From contig CAMDAB010000031.1 in NCBI GenBank assembly GCA_945888475.1, forward strand, positions 1-32,167: DNA of 32,167 bases, in the 5' to 3' direction. This DNA is from Saprospira grandis DSM 2844. GTDB lineage: Bacteria > Bacteroidota > Bacteroidia > Chitinophagales > Saprospiraceae. This document shows positions 16,139 to 25,837 of the stretch, one piece after another. The translations under genes were made by a program, and so were the position numbers. A model generated the notes under the pieces. The model had not been told where the DNA came from and searched no databases. It worked only from the letters and a program-made list of their open reading frames with translations. Each line of letters starts with the position of its first letter. Position 1 is the stretch's first letter.

Positions 16139-16939
16139 ATGACATTACAATACAATCAACTCAAAAACAATCATTTTCTCGTCGCAGGTCCCTGTGTCAT
16201 CGAATCGGCGGAGTTGCTCGATGAGGTTGCTGCCGAGTTAAAAGAAATAGCGTCAAAACTGCCTTTTACCATTATTTTCAAAGCCTCTTTTGATAAGGCA
16301 AACCGCACTTCGATCCATTCTTTTCGGGGGCCCGGGATGGAAAAAGGCCTGCAAATGCTGGCAGATATCAAATCAAAATATGGTTTTCCGCTGCTAAGCG
16401 ATATTCACGAGTCCTATCAGGCAGGGCCAGTTGCCGAAGTCTGCGACATAGTGCAAATTCCGGCTTTTTTGTGCCGACAGACCGACTTGCTCATAGCTGC
16501 TGCAGAAACCGGCAGCATTATCAATGTCAAAAAAGCACAGTTTTTGTCGGGTCAGGATATGAAACATGTCGTACGCAAAATAGAAGAGGCCGGCAACAGC
16601 AAGATCATTCTAACAGAACGTGGCAGTATGTACGGTTACAATAACCTGGTAGTAGATTATACCGGCATTTTGGATATGATGCAGCTTGGTTATCCTGTGA
16701 TGATGGATGCCACGCACTCGGTTCAAAAACCTGGTGGGGCAGGCGGCAAAAGCGGTGGAAACAGAGCCTACGCACCAATGCTGGCACAGGCCGCTGCTGC
16801 AATTGGGGTTAAAGGATTTTTTATCGAAACACATCCTCGCCCAGATGAAGCACTTTCCGACGGACCGAATATGATTTATTTGAATGAATTGGAAAAACTT
16901 TTGGAAAGGCTAATTGATATTTCAGCCGCTATTAAATAG
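16139..16939 (+). CDS. kdsA: 3-deoxy-D-manno-octulosonate-8-phosphate (KDO8P) synthase
   Basis: 266 residues, the usual length. It condenses phosphoenolpyruvate with arabinose-5-phosphate to KDO-8-phosphate for lipopolysaccharide inner core. Motifs: VAGPCVIES; FKASFDKANRTS; IPAFLCRQTDLL; NVKKAQFLSG; LTERG; DATHSVQ; FIETHP; ALSDGPN. The Cys19 in GPC matches the metal-ligand Cys of the metal-dependent class (for example Aquifex aeolicus), where E. coli has Asn, so a metal-dependent enzyme is predicted. It is transcribed towards the gene at 16944-17585, whose stop codon is 4 bp away. Confidence 0.95.
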   Translation: MTLQYNQLKNNHFLVAGPCVIESAELLDEVAAELKEIASKLPFTIIFKASFDKANRTSIHSFRGPGMEKGLQMLADIKSKYGFPLLSDIHESYQAGPVAEVCDIVQIPAFLCRQTDLLIAAAETGSIINVKKAQFLSGQDMKHVVRKIEEAGNSKIILTERGSMYGYNNLVVDYTGILDMMQLGYPVMMDATHSVQKPGGAGGKSGGNRAYAPMLAQAAAAIGVKGFFIETHPRPDEALSDGPNMIYLNELEKLLERLIDISAAIK

Positions 16940-16943
16940 CAGT

Positions 16944-17585
16944 TTACTTATAAAAACTCAAAGTGGCAGTACCACCAAAACCCTCACCCCAGATTATTAA
17001 CTCAAAGTTTTTACTTTCGACATTATATCTGATAATCGCAGCATCTCTCATCACGCCTATGAAGTCGGCAAAAGCAGTTTCACTTCCAGCGATATTATCT
17101 CCGGCAAAAATATAAAGAGCGCCATCAATAAAAGTTGTTCTGGCCGAGAAGCCCTCAGGCAATTGGTAATAGCCTGCAGGCGATTTTTTGAGTTGATAAT
17201 TTGGCCCGTTTTCATTGAAAGGGCTATTCAGATACTTCATATCATTAACTGTTACAGCAACCGAAAGGTCGGCCCCAACAGTTATTTTTAATCCGTTCAG
17301 TGTTTTAATTGTTTCAGGCTCTAGTTGCAAGTTTTCAGCGTAGCGTTGCCCCATATAAAGTGACGAGGAGTTAGCATTCCATTGGCCATTTACAATTGAA
17401 TAGTCTGACAGGGTATTCGCACCCATCAAAGCCGATATTGAGCTTAAGGAATGGCTGCCAACAAGTGATTGCAAAATTTCCCGCTTGCTTCTGTTCTGTT
17501 GTTTCTCAGCTAGTTTGAATCCCATAACCGCAAAACCAAGCAAGATAGCAAAAGAAAAAATCAGGGTTTTATTTAGGTATTTCAT
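16944..17585 (-). CDS. Membrane-anchored or exported protein of unknown function
   Basis: 213 residues. An N-terminal hydrophobic segment (about residues 8-25) with Lys before it is either an uncleaved anchor or a signal peptide; no lipobox is present. The rest looks beta-rich with a Gly-rich C-terminus (FELIIWGEGFGGTATLSF). There is a possible Q-rich, basic juxtamembrane stretch. I do not recognise a family. It converges on kdsA with 4 bp between stop codons, so the two may share a 3' end. Confidence 0.65.
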   Translation of the reverse strand: MKYLNKTLIFSFAILLGFAVMGFKLAEKQQNRSKREILQSLVGSHSLSSISALMGANTLSDYSIVNGQWNANSSSLYMGQRYAENLQLEPETIKTLNGLKITVGADLSVAVTVNDMKYLNSPFNENGPNYQLKKSPAGYYQLPEGFSARTTFIDGALYIFAGDNIAGSETAFADFIGVMRDAAIIRYNVESKNFELIIWGEGFGGTATLSFYK

Positions 17586-17671
17586 TGAATGTTTTTTATT
17601 TTTATGTTATAGATTTAAATTATGCTGATACAATTTTAATAAAATTCGAAATAATACTTAACAAAATTCCT

Positions 17672-17896
17672 ATGAGAAAACGCAAGTACAATTATTTCTA
17701 TACCATACAGACCAATTGCGAAGACGGCTACTGTAGCATAGATGTAGAGCACTTCGAAAAAACAGAAGAAGGATTGGCAGCAGCTTACAAAAAACTGAAT
17801 GCGCTAAACCGTAAGGAACCCGGACAATATACCATTTGCATTACCCGCGATTATGCCGATCCCAGTAAAAATGTTGATTTTGACGACGAAGATTAA
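17672..17896 (+). CDS. Small protein of unknown function
   Basis: 74 residues from ATG 17672 (MRKRKYNYFYTIQT); an upstream ATG at 17585 overlaps the start of the divergent gene and would add 29 unlikely residues. The pattern is beta-strand (YNYFYTIQTNC), helix (GLAAAYKKLNALNRK), strand (YTICITRDY) and an acidic tail (VDFDDED). No family is recognised. Its stop overlaps that of a remnant on the other strand. Confidence 0.55.
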   Translation: MRKRKYNYFYTIQTNCEDGYCSIDVEHFEKTEEGLAAAYKKLNALNRKEPGQYTICITRDYADPSKNVDFDDED

Positions 17897-18216
17897 CGAT
17901 AGCTTATTTTAGGTTCTGTGACAACAAATGTATCATACTCGTCTGTAAATGTTTCAGTTTTCTTAGTCCAATTGCCACGCTTATCAAATTCATATTTTAG
18001 AATTTTTTTGAGTGGGTTAGATGGATCGGAAAGGTCTGTATTGATACTTTCAATTAGGTTTCCAGCGCTGTCATATCTATCAAGTAAAGTTGATGTTATT
18101 TGACCTTGTTCGTTAAAATCTTTACGCTGACTTTCTGAAACATTGCCGTTGGGATAGAACTTCTTAATTAGCTGTTGGTATATTTGGGAATAATTTTCTT
18201 GTTGATTATAAATATT
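17893..18216 (-). pseudogene. Start-less 3' remnant of a YD-like / 'GNW' repeat protein
   Basis: The frame is open from an in-frame stop at 18217-18219 down to TAA at 17893-17895, about 107 codons, but contains no ATG. The translation has protein-like composition and motifs seen at the C-termini of Bacteroidota YD/RHS-like proteins: KKFYPNGNVSESQRKDFNEQ, LDRYDSAGNLIESI and LKYEFDKRGNWTKKTE, ending EPKISYR. These are the Y-x-[FY]-D-x-x-G-N strand pairs of such repeats. I read it as the 3' fragment of a larger gene. A TATATTTG element lies just upstream on the same strand, so a non-ATG start is the alternative. Confidence 0.6.
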
Positions 18217-18423
18217 TTATAAAATTATATTTATTTGTCGTGCAAATATATAAAAATATTAGAAAATCGTACACAAGCCCCGCAAATAAACCCAAACTTT
18301 TCAAAACTGACTCCCGTCATTTCCAATTCAATATTTTACAGTTTACTTTGCTGATTCAAAGTGAAAACCTGCCCTCCCGGATTTAAGCCATACCTGTCGT
18401 TTTATTGTTATAATTTCAATCTT

Positions 18424-18460
18424 ATAGTTACTGTCTATAGTTACTATAGAAACATTCGTT
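18424..18460. promoter_or_regulatory. Predicted OxyR binding site upstream of katG
   Basis: The sequence contains ATAG (18424-18427), seven bases, CTAT (18435-18438), seven bases, ATAG (18446-18449), seven bases, then CGTT (18457-18460). The OxyR consensus is four such tetranucleotides (ATAG, CTAT, ATAG, CTAT) at exact 7-bp intervals; three are perfect, the last is half matched. The centre also forms a 7-1-7 palindrome CTATAGT-t-ACTATAG (18435-18449), close to the PerR box. It lies about 75-110 bp before katG, the classic target of both regulators. Confidence 0.7.
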
Positions 18461-18522
18461 ATAATCTATTATCAACCCTGCTTAAATTTGTTAAATTATT
18501 CTACATTTTTGTCAAACAATAA

Positions 18523-20820
<2,298 letters not shown>

Positions 20821-20843
20821 TAGCCAAAAAGGATTTATGAAAG

Positions 20844-20869
20844 CCCCTTCCCAAAAGAAGGGGTTTTTT
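20844..20869 (+). terminator. Rho-independent terminator of katG
   Basis: CCCCTTC-ccaaaa-GAAGGGG, a perfect 7-bp stem, followed by six T. It lies 24 bp past the stop codon. Confidence 0.93.
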
Positions 20870-20899
20870 CTTAGGATGCCCTGCAAAACGTTCAATAAT

Positions 20900-21020
20900 G
20901 ATACGATATGATACGCAAATATTCGATTTTGATACGATTTGATACGCAATGATACGATTTGATACGATTTGATACGATTTGATACGATTTGATACGCAAA
21001 TGTTCGTTTTTGATACGATT
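20900..21020. repeat. Tandem repeat of the 10-mer GATACGATTT
   Basis: At least four perfect consecutive GATACGATTT units (20951-20990) are flanked by variants (GATACGATAT, GATACGCAAT, GATACGCAAA). A longer unit, GATACGCAAATRTTCG followed by a T-rich GATACGATT stretch, occurs on each side (20911 and 20991 onwards). No unique spacers are present. It sits between the katG terminator and the upstream region of the sigma factor gene. Confidence 0.9.
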
Positions 21021-21246
21021 GGCATCAGATTATATTTAACAACTCATGCATATTTACCTAGTATTCTGATCAAATGATTCGGTGATAACAATATTTTCCA
21101 TGAAATCTTATGCTCCTTTTAACTTACACAAAATATTAAACAATATTTAATTTCAGTATTATAATATTTTATGAAATAATGATAATAGATTTTATGCATT
21201 TAAAGTGATTAGCGGAATATAATATTCTGAATTACTATTTTAATTT

Positions 21247-21298
21247 GTTAAACAACTGTTAAACATTTATTAACTTTCAATATTTTTTGAAAGTTAAT
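21247..21298. promoter_or_regulatory. Direct and inverted repeats upstream of the sigma factor gene
   Basis: GTTAAACA occurs twice with an 11-bp period (21247-21254, 21258-21265). A perfect 12-bp inverted repeat follows: ATTAACTTTCAA (21269-21280), loop tatttt, TTGAAAGTTAAT (21287-21298). It lies about 200 bp before the sigma gene in otherwise A/T-rich DNA and may be a regulator site or a hairpin in a leader or antisense RNA. I see nothing else in 21020-21400. Confidence 0.45.
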
Positions 21299-21416
21299 TT
21301 AATTAGATTGAGTCTAAATTATTCATATTTTATTGATTTTCAGCATTATAACATTTTGTCTATAGCCATATAGATAAAATAAATTAAGTGTAGCTACATT
21401 TTTGTCTAACAAAAGC

Positions 21417-21447
21417 TTGTTTTTTGTTTAATCATTGCCTACCTTTG
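21417..21447 (+). promoter_or_regulatory. Putative promoter of the sigma factor gene
   Basis: TTG (21417-21419), 20 bp, then TACCTTTG (21440-21447), a perfect TAnnTTTG. The predicted start near 21454 excludes the in-frame ATG at 21435 and gives a leader of about 40 nt to ATG 21495. Confidence 0.6.
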
Positions 21448-21494
21448 TTTCAACAAATGACAAATTACACCCTTCACGATTAAATCATACAATT

Positions 21495-22025
21495 ATGTCA
21501 ACAGCAGAATTCAGTGGTCAAATTAACGAAATGTCAGGAATGCTACAGGCATTTGCTTACAAGTTGACTAAAAATCCTGATGACTCAAAAGATCTTTATC
21601 AGGAAACAGCTTTCAGAGCATTGACCAATCAGGATAAATTTCGCCCCGGCACTAATCTTAAGGCATGGATGTTTACCATCATGCGCAATATCTTTATCAA
21701 TAATTATCGTAAAAAGTCGAAAGCAAATACAATTTTTGATGCAACCGACAATCAATACTTTTTGAATGCTGCACCATCGCAAACTGTTCAAAATAGTGCT
21801 GAATCAGGAATCTTGATGCAGGAACTTCAGCAAATGGTTGACAGATTGGACGATGGCATCCGCGTTCCTTTTTTAATGCATTATTATGGTTATAAATACC
21901 AGGAAATAGCCGAGCAACTAGACTTACCACTCGGAACGGTAAAAAGCAGAATCTTTTTTGCACGCAAGGAGTTAAAAAATGTAATTCATGAACGATATGG
22001 TAACACACTAGATTGTTATCTCTAA
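21495..22025 (+). CDS. Sigma-70 family (ECF-like) RNA polymerase sigma factor
   Basis: 176 residues. Region 2 spans about 15-80 (ELYQ-type DLYQETAFRALTN, then the -10-binding NLKAWMFTIMRNIFINNYRK); region 4 spans about 108-165 with the helix-turn-helix YKYQEIAEQLDLPLGTVKSRIFFARKEL. Region 3 and region 1.1 are absent, as in ECF factors. No anti-sigma factor gene is adjacent, so control may be by expression; the long upstream region with direct and inverted repeats would fit. ATG 21495 is preferred because the predicted promoter lies between it and the next upstream ATG. Target genes are unknown. Confidence 0.9.
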   Translation: MSTAEFSGQINEMSGMLQAFAYKLTKNPDDSKDLYQETAFRALTNQDKFRPGTNLKAWMFTIMRNIFINNYRKKSKANTIFDATDNQYFLNAAPSQTVQNSAESGILMQELQQMVDRLDDGIRVPFLMHYYGYKYQEIAEQLDLPLGTVKSRIFFARKELKNVIHERYGNTLDCYL

Positions 22026-22047
22026 AATTAAGACAATTTGATATATA

Positions 22048-22077
22048 CCCCGAAAAACATCTTTTCGGGGTTTTTTT
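22048..22077 (+). terminator. Rho-independent terminator of the sigma factor gene
   Basis: CCCCGAAAA-acatc-TTTTCGGGG, a perfect 9-bp stem, followed by seven T; begins 22 bp past the stop codon. Confidence 0.93.
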
Positions 22078-22139
22078 ATTGTAAAACACCGAATAATACT
22101 AACTAATTGCTGCCCAATCTCTAACTGCCGTCACATTCT

Positions 22140-22171
22140 TTTCTGCTTTCAATCTTTACGCATTATCTTTG
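22140..22171 (+). promoter_or_regulatory. Putative glpD promoter
   Basis: TTTC (22140-22143), 20 bp, TATCTTTG (22164-22171). The -7 element is a perfect match; the -33 element has one mismatch. The transcript would begin near 22178, giving a leader of about 14 nt. Confidence 0.55.
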
Positions 22172-22191
22172 TTTAGTTTTTATGCAATGAT

Positions 22192-23862
22192 ATGGATCCG
22201 AGACACTCAACAGTAAAATTTTCCCTTTCACAAAGAAGCACCGATTTTGAGCAAATCTCTGCCAAAGCATTCGATCTGCTTGTAATCGGCGGTGGAATAA
22301 CCGGTGCCGGAATTGCCCTCGATGCGGCACAGAGAGGCCTGAAAGTAGTATTGCTCGAAAAAAAAGACTATGCCTGGGGCACCAGCAGCCGAAGCACTAA
22401 GCTCATACACGGCGGTTTGCGTTATCTGAAGCAATTGGAATTTAAACTGGTGCATGAAGTGGGCACCGAAAGGGCAATCGTCCACCGAAATGCCCGGCAC
22501 ATCGTTATTCCTGAAAAAATGCTTTTGCCTATCATGGAGGGCGGCTCCCTATCCAAAAACATGAGTTCCCTAGCGCTTTGGGTCTACGATTGGCTGGCGG
22601 GTGTTGATAACAGTGAGCGAAGAAAAATGCTCAGTGCGGCCGATACCGCAAGGGCAGAACCCCTGCTGCGCAGAGATGGTCTTAAAGCCGGCGGACTCTA
22701 TTTCGAATATCGCACCGATGATGCAAGGCTTACAACCGAAATTATTAAAACGGCTATTGAATTTGGTGCCATCTGTCTTAATTATGCTGAAATCAGCGGA
22801 TTTGAATACAATAGCGAAAACCAAATCAAAACAGCAGTTGTAAAGGATAAGCTTCACGAAAAAGAATTTAAAGTATCAGCTAAAGTAATTGTCAATGCTG
22901 CCGGGCCCTGGGTCGATACACTGAGGGCATTGGACACTGAAGGGGTAAAGGGCAAAAGGTTGCAACTCAGTAAGGGCGTACACCTGGTTATACCCCGTGA
23001 AAAATTGCCGCTGAAACAATCGGTCTATTTCGACGTCAATAATGACAAAAGAATGATTTTTGCCATTCCCAGAGAAAATGTAACCTACTTGGGCACTACA
23101 GATACAAACTACAGCGGAAGTGCCGATCATCCTGAGCCGACAGCAGAAGATGTCAACTATATTATTGCAGCGGTTAATGAGATGTTCCCAACTATTTTAT
23201 TAAAAACGGAAGATGTGATCTCAAGTTGGTCGGGCCTGCGCCCGCTGATTCACCAAGAGGGAAAATCCGTTTCGGAGCTTTCGCGTAAGGATGAAATCTT
23301 TTTGGCAAAATCTGGTCTTATATCCATTGCAGGTGGCAAGCTGACCGGATACCGAAAGATGGCTGAAAAAGTTGTAAATCTTGTCTGCAAAAAGTTGGAC
23401 AGAAAGCTTGCCTGCGGGACAAAAAACCTGAAACTGAGCGGAGCGGATTTTGAAAGTAACGAAGCTTTAGATAAATTTTATAATCTTCGCTGCGGATATG
23501 CCAAGCAGATATCTGCTTCCCAACTGGAGATAAAATCACTGCTCAATAGATATGGCGCCAATATTGATCTGATTATTGCCAACGCTTTTGAACTGTATCA
23601 ATCGGAACACGACCCAGTCAAAAGACTATTGCTGGCCGAACTCTATTATTGTATCGATTTTGAACAGGTTGCCAGGCTTTGCGATTTTCTCATCCGCAGA
23701 AGTGGCCGACTTTATTTCGACAGACCCGCATTGGAGAATCAATACCACTTTGTTGCTGATGCAATGGCCAAAAAACTGAACTGGAGCTCAGACGAAACCA
23801 AGGAAAACATACTTGAGTTTGAGATTGAGTACAAGAGGGTCCTTGCTTTTAAAAATGCTTAA
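22192..23862 (+). CDS. glpD: Aerobic glycerol-3-phosphate dehydrogenase (FAD)
   Basis: 556 residues. It oxidises sn-glycerol-3-phosphate to dihydroxyacetone phosphate at the inner membrane and passes electrons to quinone. The N-terminal FAD fold is clear (LLVIGGGITGAGIALDAAQRG, residues 29-49), followed by the family block WGTSSRSTKLIHGGLRYLKQ, an internal NAAGPWVD motif, SGLRPLI and the C-terminal SIAGGKLTGYRKMAE. The C-terminal DAO_C-like helical domain is present, so the protein is full length. No glycerol kinase or facilitator gene lies next to it; a TPR gene follows closely and may be co-transcribed. Confidence 0.93.
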   Translation: MDPRHSTVKFSLSQRSTDFEQISAKAFDLLVIGGGITGAGIALDAAQRGLKVVLLEKKDYAWGTSSRSTKLIHGGLRYLKQLEFKLVHEVGTERAIVHRNARHIVIPEKMLLPIMEGGSLSKNMSSLALWVYDWLAGVDNSERRKMLSAADTARAEPLLRRDGLKAGGLYFEYRTDDARLTTEIIKTAIEFGAICLNYAEISGFEYNSENQIKTAVVKDKLHEKEFKVSAKVIVNAAGPWVDTLRALDTEGVKGKRLQLSKGVHLVIPREKLPLKQSVYFDVNNDKRMIFAIPRENVTYLGTTDTNYSGSADHPEPTAEDVNYIIAAVNEMFPTILLKTEDVISSWSGLRPLIHQEGKSVSELSRKDEIFLAKSGLISIAGGKLTGYRKMAEKVVNLVCKKLDRKLACGTKNLKLSGADFESNEALDKFYNLRCGYAKQISASQLEIKSLLNRYGANIDLIIANAFELYQSEHDPVKRLLLAELYYCIDFEQVARLCDFLIRRSGRLYFDRPALENQYHFVADAMAKKLNWSSDETKENILEFEIEYKRVLAFKNA

Positions 23863-23875
23863 AAAATCTGCTTTT

Positions 23876-25135
23876 ATGAAAATATTGCTCTTCCTGTTCC
23901 TGGTCTGTTATTGTTCGATTTCAATGGCTCAGGAATCGCTCAAAACAGCCGATGAATATTTTAGAAAACAGGATTATGAAAAGGCTTTACAGCATTTGCA
24001 AATTATTCTTGCCAATCCCGATCAGCTGAAAGGTGATGAGCGCAGCTTTGCTTACATGCTCAAAGCCAAGACACATTTGAATCTGATTGACCGCGCTGTT
24101 AAAAATAATGAAACTAAAAATACCGAAAAGTATAAAGATGCCTATTTTCTGGCTTATCAGGATTTAATTGAAGCAAGAAAATTTGTACTTGGGGAGTCCG
24201 CAAAAAAAGAATGCGAATCACTTGGAAATTATCTGAACCGCATCATTAAAAATCTTGGAGCTGCTATTCTGAATAAAATTTATAGCAATAATGCAATGCA
24301 GGCATCGGCCAAAAATGCTGCACTTGACGAGGCGCAGAAATATATGATGGCTTCCATTGGCCTCAATCCTTCCGATTACAGTGCCTATGACCTTTACGGA
24401 CAAGTGATGATGCTAAAAAAAGCCGACGATGATGCTATTTTGAATTTTGAAAAATCGATCAAATGTTTTGAGGGAACGAAACATTCCGCTACAGATTTCT
24501 CACATTTCAGAGTTTATGGCAATATGGCCATTATTCAATTAAAAAGAAATAAAGGCGCTGAGGCAATCAATACCATCCAAAATGGAAAAATCAGCCTCGA
24601 CAAATATTCTCAAACAACAACTAAGAAAGATAGTCTGTCGAAAAAGGAATATTCAGAAATGAAGACCCTGCTCGATAACATTGAAAATGAAATCTATCTC
24701 AACAGTCCCGACCTCGCGCAAAAAGCAATTGAAAAATTTAAAAGTCAAAGCAATGCGAACCCGGCTGATTTTATGGCCCGATTTTCTCTGGCGCAGATTT
24801 ATGAACAGCAAAAAATGACTACAGAGGCTGCTGCTGAATATGAATCTGTTTTAAAAATGGACAGTACAAACCGTTTGGCAGCGTTTAATCTGGGCGCTCT
24901 ATTTCTGAATGAAGCTTTGGAGCTGGAAGTAAAAATAGCCCAGGATGAAAAGCTGAAGTCCAAGTTCAGTAATTTACTGCTCCGCTCGGAAGCTTTGTTG
25001 AAAAAGGCTTTGGGGCCCGAAGAAAAAGATACCGACTGCATCGATGCTCTGCTCAAAATTTATGGCCGGCTGCAAAAAAAGGAGGAATATCAGTATTATC
25101 GCAATCTGAAGACGTCATTGCTACAATCTAAGTAA
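23876..25135 (+). CDS. Secreted TPR protein
   Basis: 419 residues from ATG 23876, where the signal peptide begins (MKILLFLFLVCYCSISMAQ); ATG 23855 overlaps the glpD stop and is an alternative. TPR-like helices occur at the N-terminus (TADEYFRKQDYEKALQHLQI), mid-protein (AYDLYGQVMMLKKADDDAILNFEKSI) and near the C-terminus (MARFSLAQIYEQQKMTTEAAAEYE; RLAAFNLGALFLNEA). No enzyme motif is seen. It starts 13 bp after glpD and probably shares its transcript, though the functional link is unclear. Confidence 0.82.
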   Translation: MKILLFLFLVCYCSISMAQESLKTADEYFRKQDYEKALQHLQIILANPDQLKGDERSFAYMLKAKTHLNLIDRAVKNNETKNTEKYKDAYFLAYQDLIEARKFVLGESAKKECESLGNYLNRIIKNLGAAILNKIYSNNAMQASAKNAALDEAQKYMMASIGLNPSDYSAYDLYGQVMMLKKADDDAILNFEKSIKCFEGTKHSATDFSHFRVYGNMAIIQLKRNKGAEAINTIQNGKISLDKYSQTTTKKDSLSKKEYSEMKTLLDNIENEIYLNSPDLAQKAIEKFKSQSNANPADFMARFSLAQIYEQQKMTTEAAAEYESVLKMDSTNRLAAFNLGALFLNEALELEVKIAQDEKLKSKFSNLLLRSEALLKKALGPEEKDTDCIDALLKIYGRLQKKEEYQYYRNLKTSLLQSK

Positions 25136-25310
25136 TTTGCCCCCTAAGGTTTTTCCATTTTTTTGGATGTTTTCTTATTGACATTACAAATTATTACCAA
25201 GAAAGAAAATGAAATAAACCTCGAAGTGTTTATATCCCCTATGAAATCTTCAAGCAGCGAGATAAAAAGAGTTAACCATAATAATAAATGAGATCGGTCT
25301 TGAATAGGGC

Positions 25311-25612
25311 GTGGGACCATATTTTAGGATTAGTTTGACATCACTTGAAGAATTTGATTTAACCGCAATTAGGATTTCAAAAGAAATTTATAAAAATGAA
25401 ATTTGCCGATCAACGAATCTTGAATCTTTATCAGCTGCTTTCTATCAAATTTCTAAGTTAAGGAGATTAAATTTAATCGGCAATAAATTGAAGCCTATTC
25501 CCGATAAGCTTTTAAAAATGATTCAACTCAAGACATTATTTTTAGGAGTAACCCGCTATATGCAGAAAGCGAGAATTTAATAGATGAATTTGGCGTTCTC
25601 GTAAAAAGCTAA
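25311..25612 (+). pseudogene. Frameshifted, truncated leucine-rich-repeat gene
   Basis: The first frame (GTG 25311; in-frame stop at 25305) reads LESLSAAFYQISKLRRLNLIGNKLKPIPDKLLKMIQLKTLFLG, a pair of leucine-rich repeats, then goes out of register. Continuing from 25550 in another frame gives NPLYAESENLIDEFGVLVKS and a stop at 25610-25612. LFLG followed by NPL is the expected LRR continuation (LFLGxNPL); one missing base, probably a G near 25547, explains the break. The 5' end is also missing, as only about two repeats remain. I see nothing else in 25136-25310. Confidence 0.75.
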
Positions 25613-25683
25613 CAGGCTGAAAACTAATACACTGGTTTGTAGTATTATTTAAGAAAATAAGGAGCTAAAAATTAATTGTTTCA

Positions 25684-25715
25684 TTTGGTAATCTAATTAC
25701 AACAAATTATCTTTG
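25684..25715 (+). promoter_or_regulatory. Bacteroidota-type promoter of the first DUF4157 gene
   Basis: TTTG (25684-25687), exactly 20 bp, TATCTTTG (25708-25715): full matches to both consensus elements and spacing. Transcription would begin near 25722 and leave a leader of about 115 nt before ATG 25838. Confidence 0.8.
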
Positions 25716-25837
25716 TTTTACTAATTTTAACTAACTTAACTTTAGAAAATTTATTTTATTTGATTAAGAACGTTTAAAGGAACTTTTACAACTCCAAGCC
25801 ACCTAACTGAAAGTTTATACTGCCTAACAAATGTCCT

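Noticed and set aside
20900-21020. The GATACG array as a CRISPR.
   Set aside because: Units are 10 bp, contiguous, without unique spacers and with no cas genes nearby.
21435-21494. Longer start for the sigma factor.
   Set aside because: It would place the start codon upstream of the predicted transcription start and the added residues are not conserved in kind.
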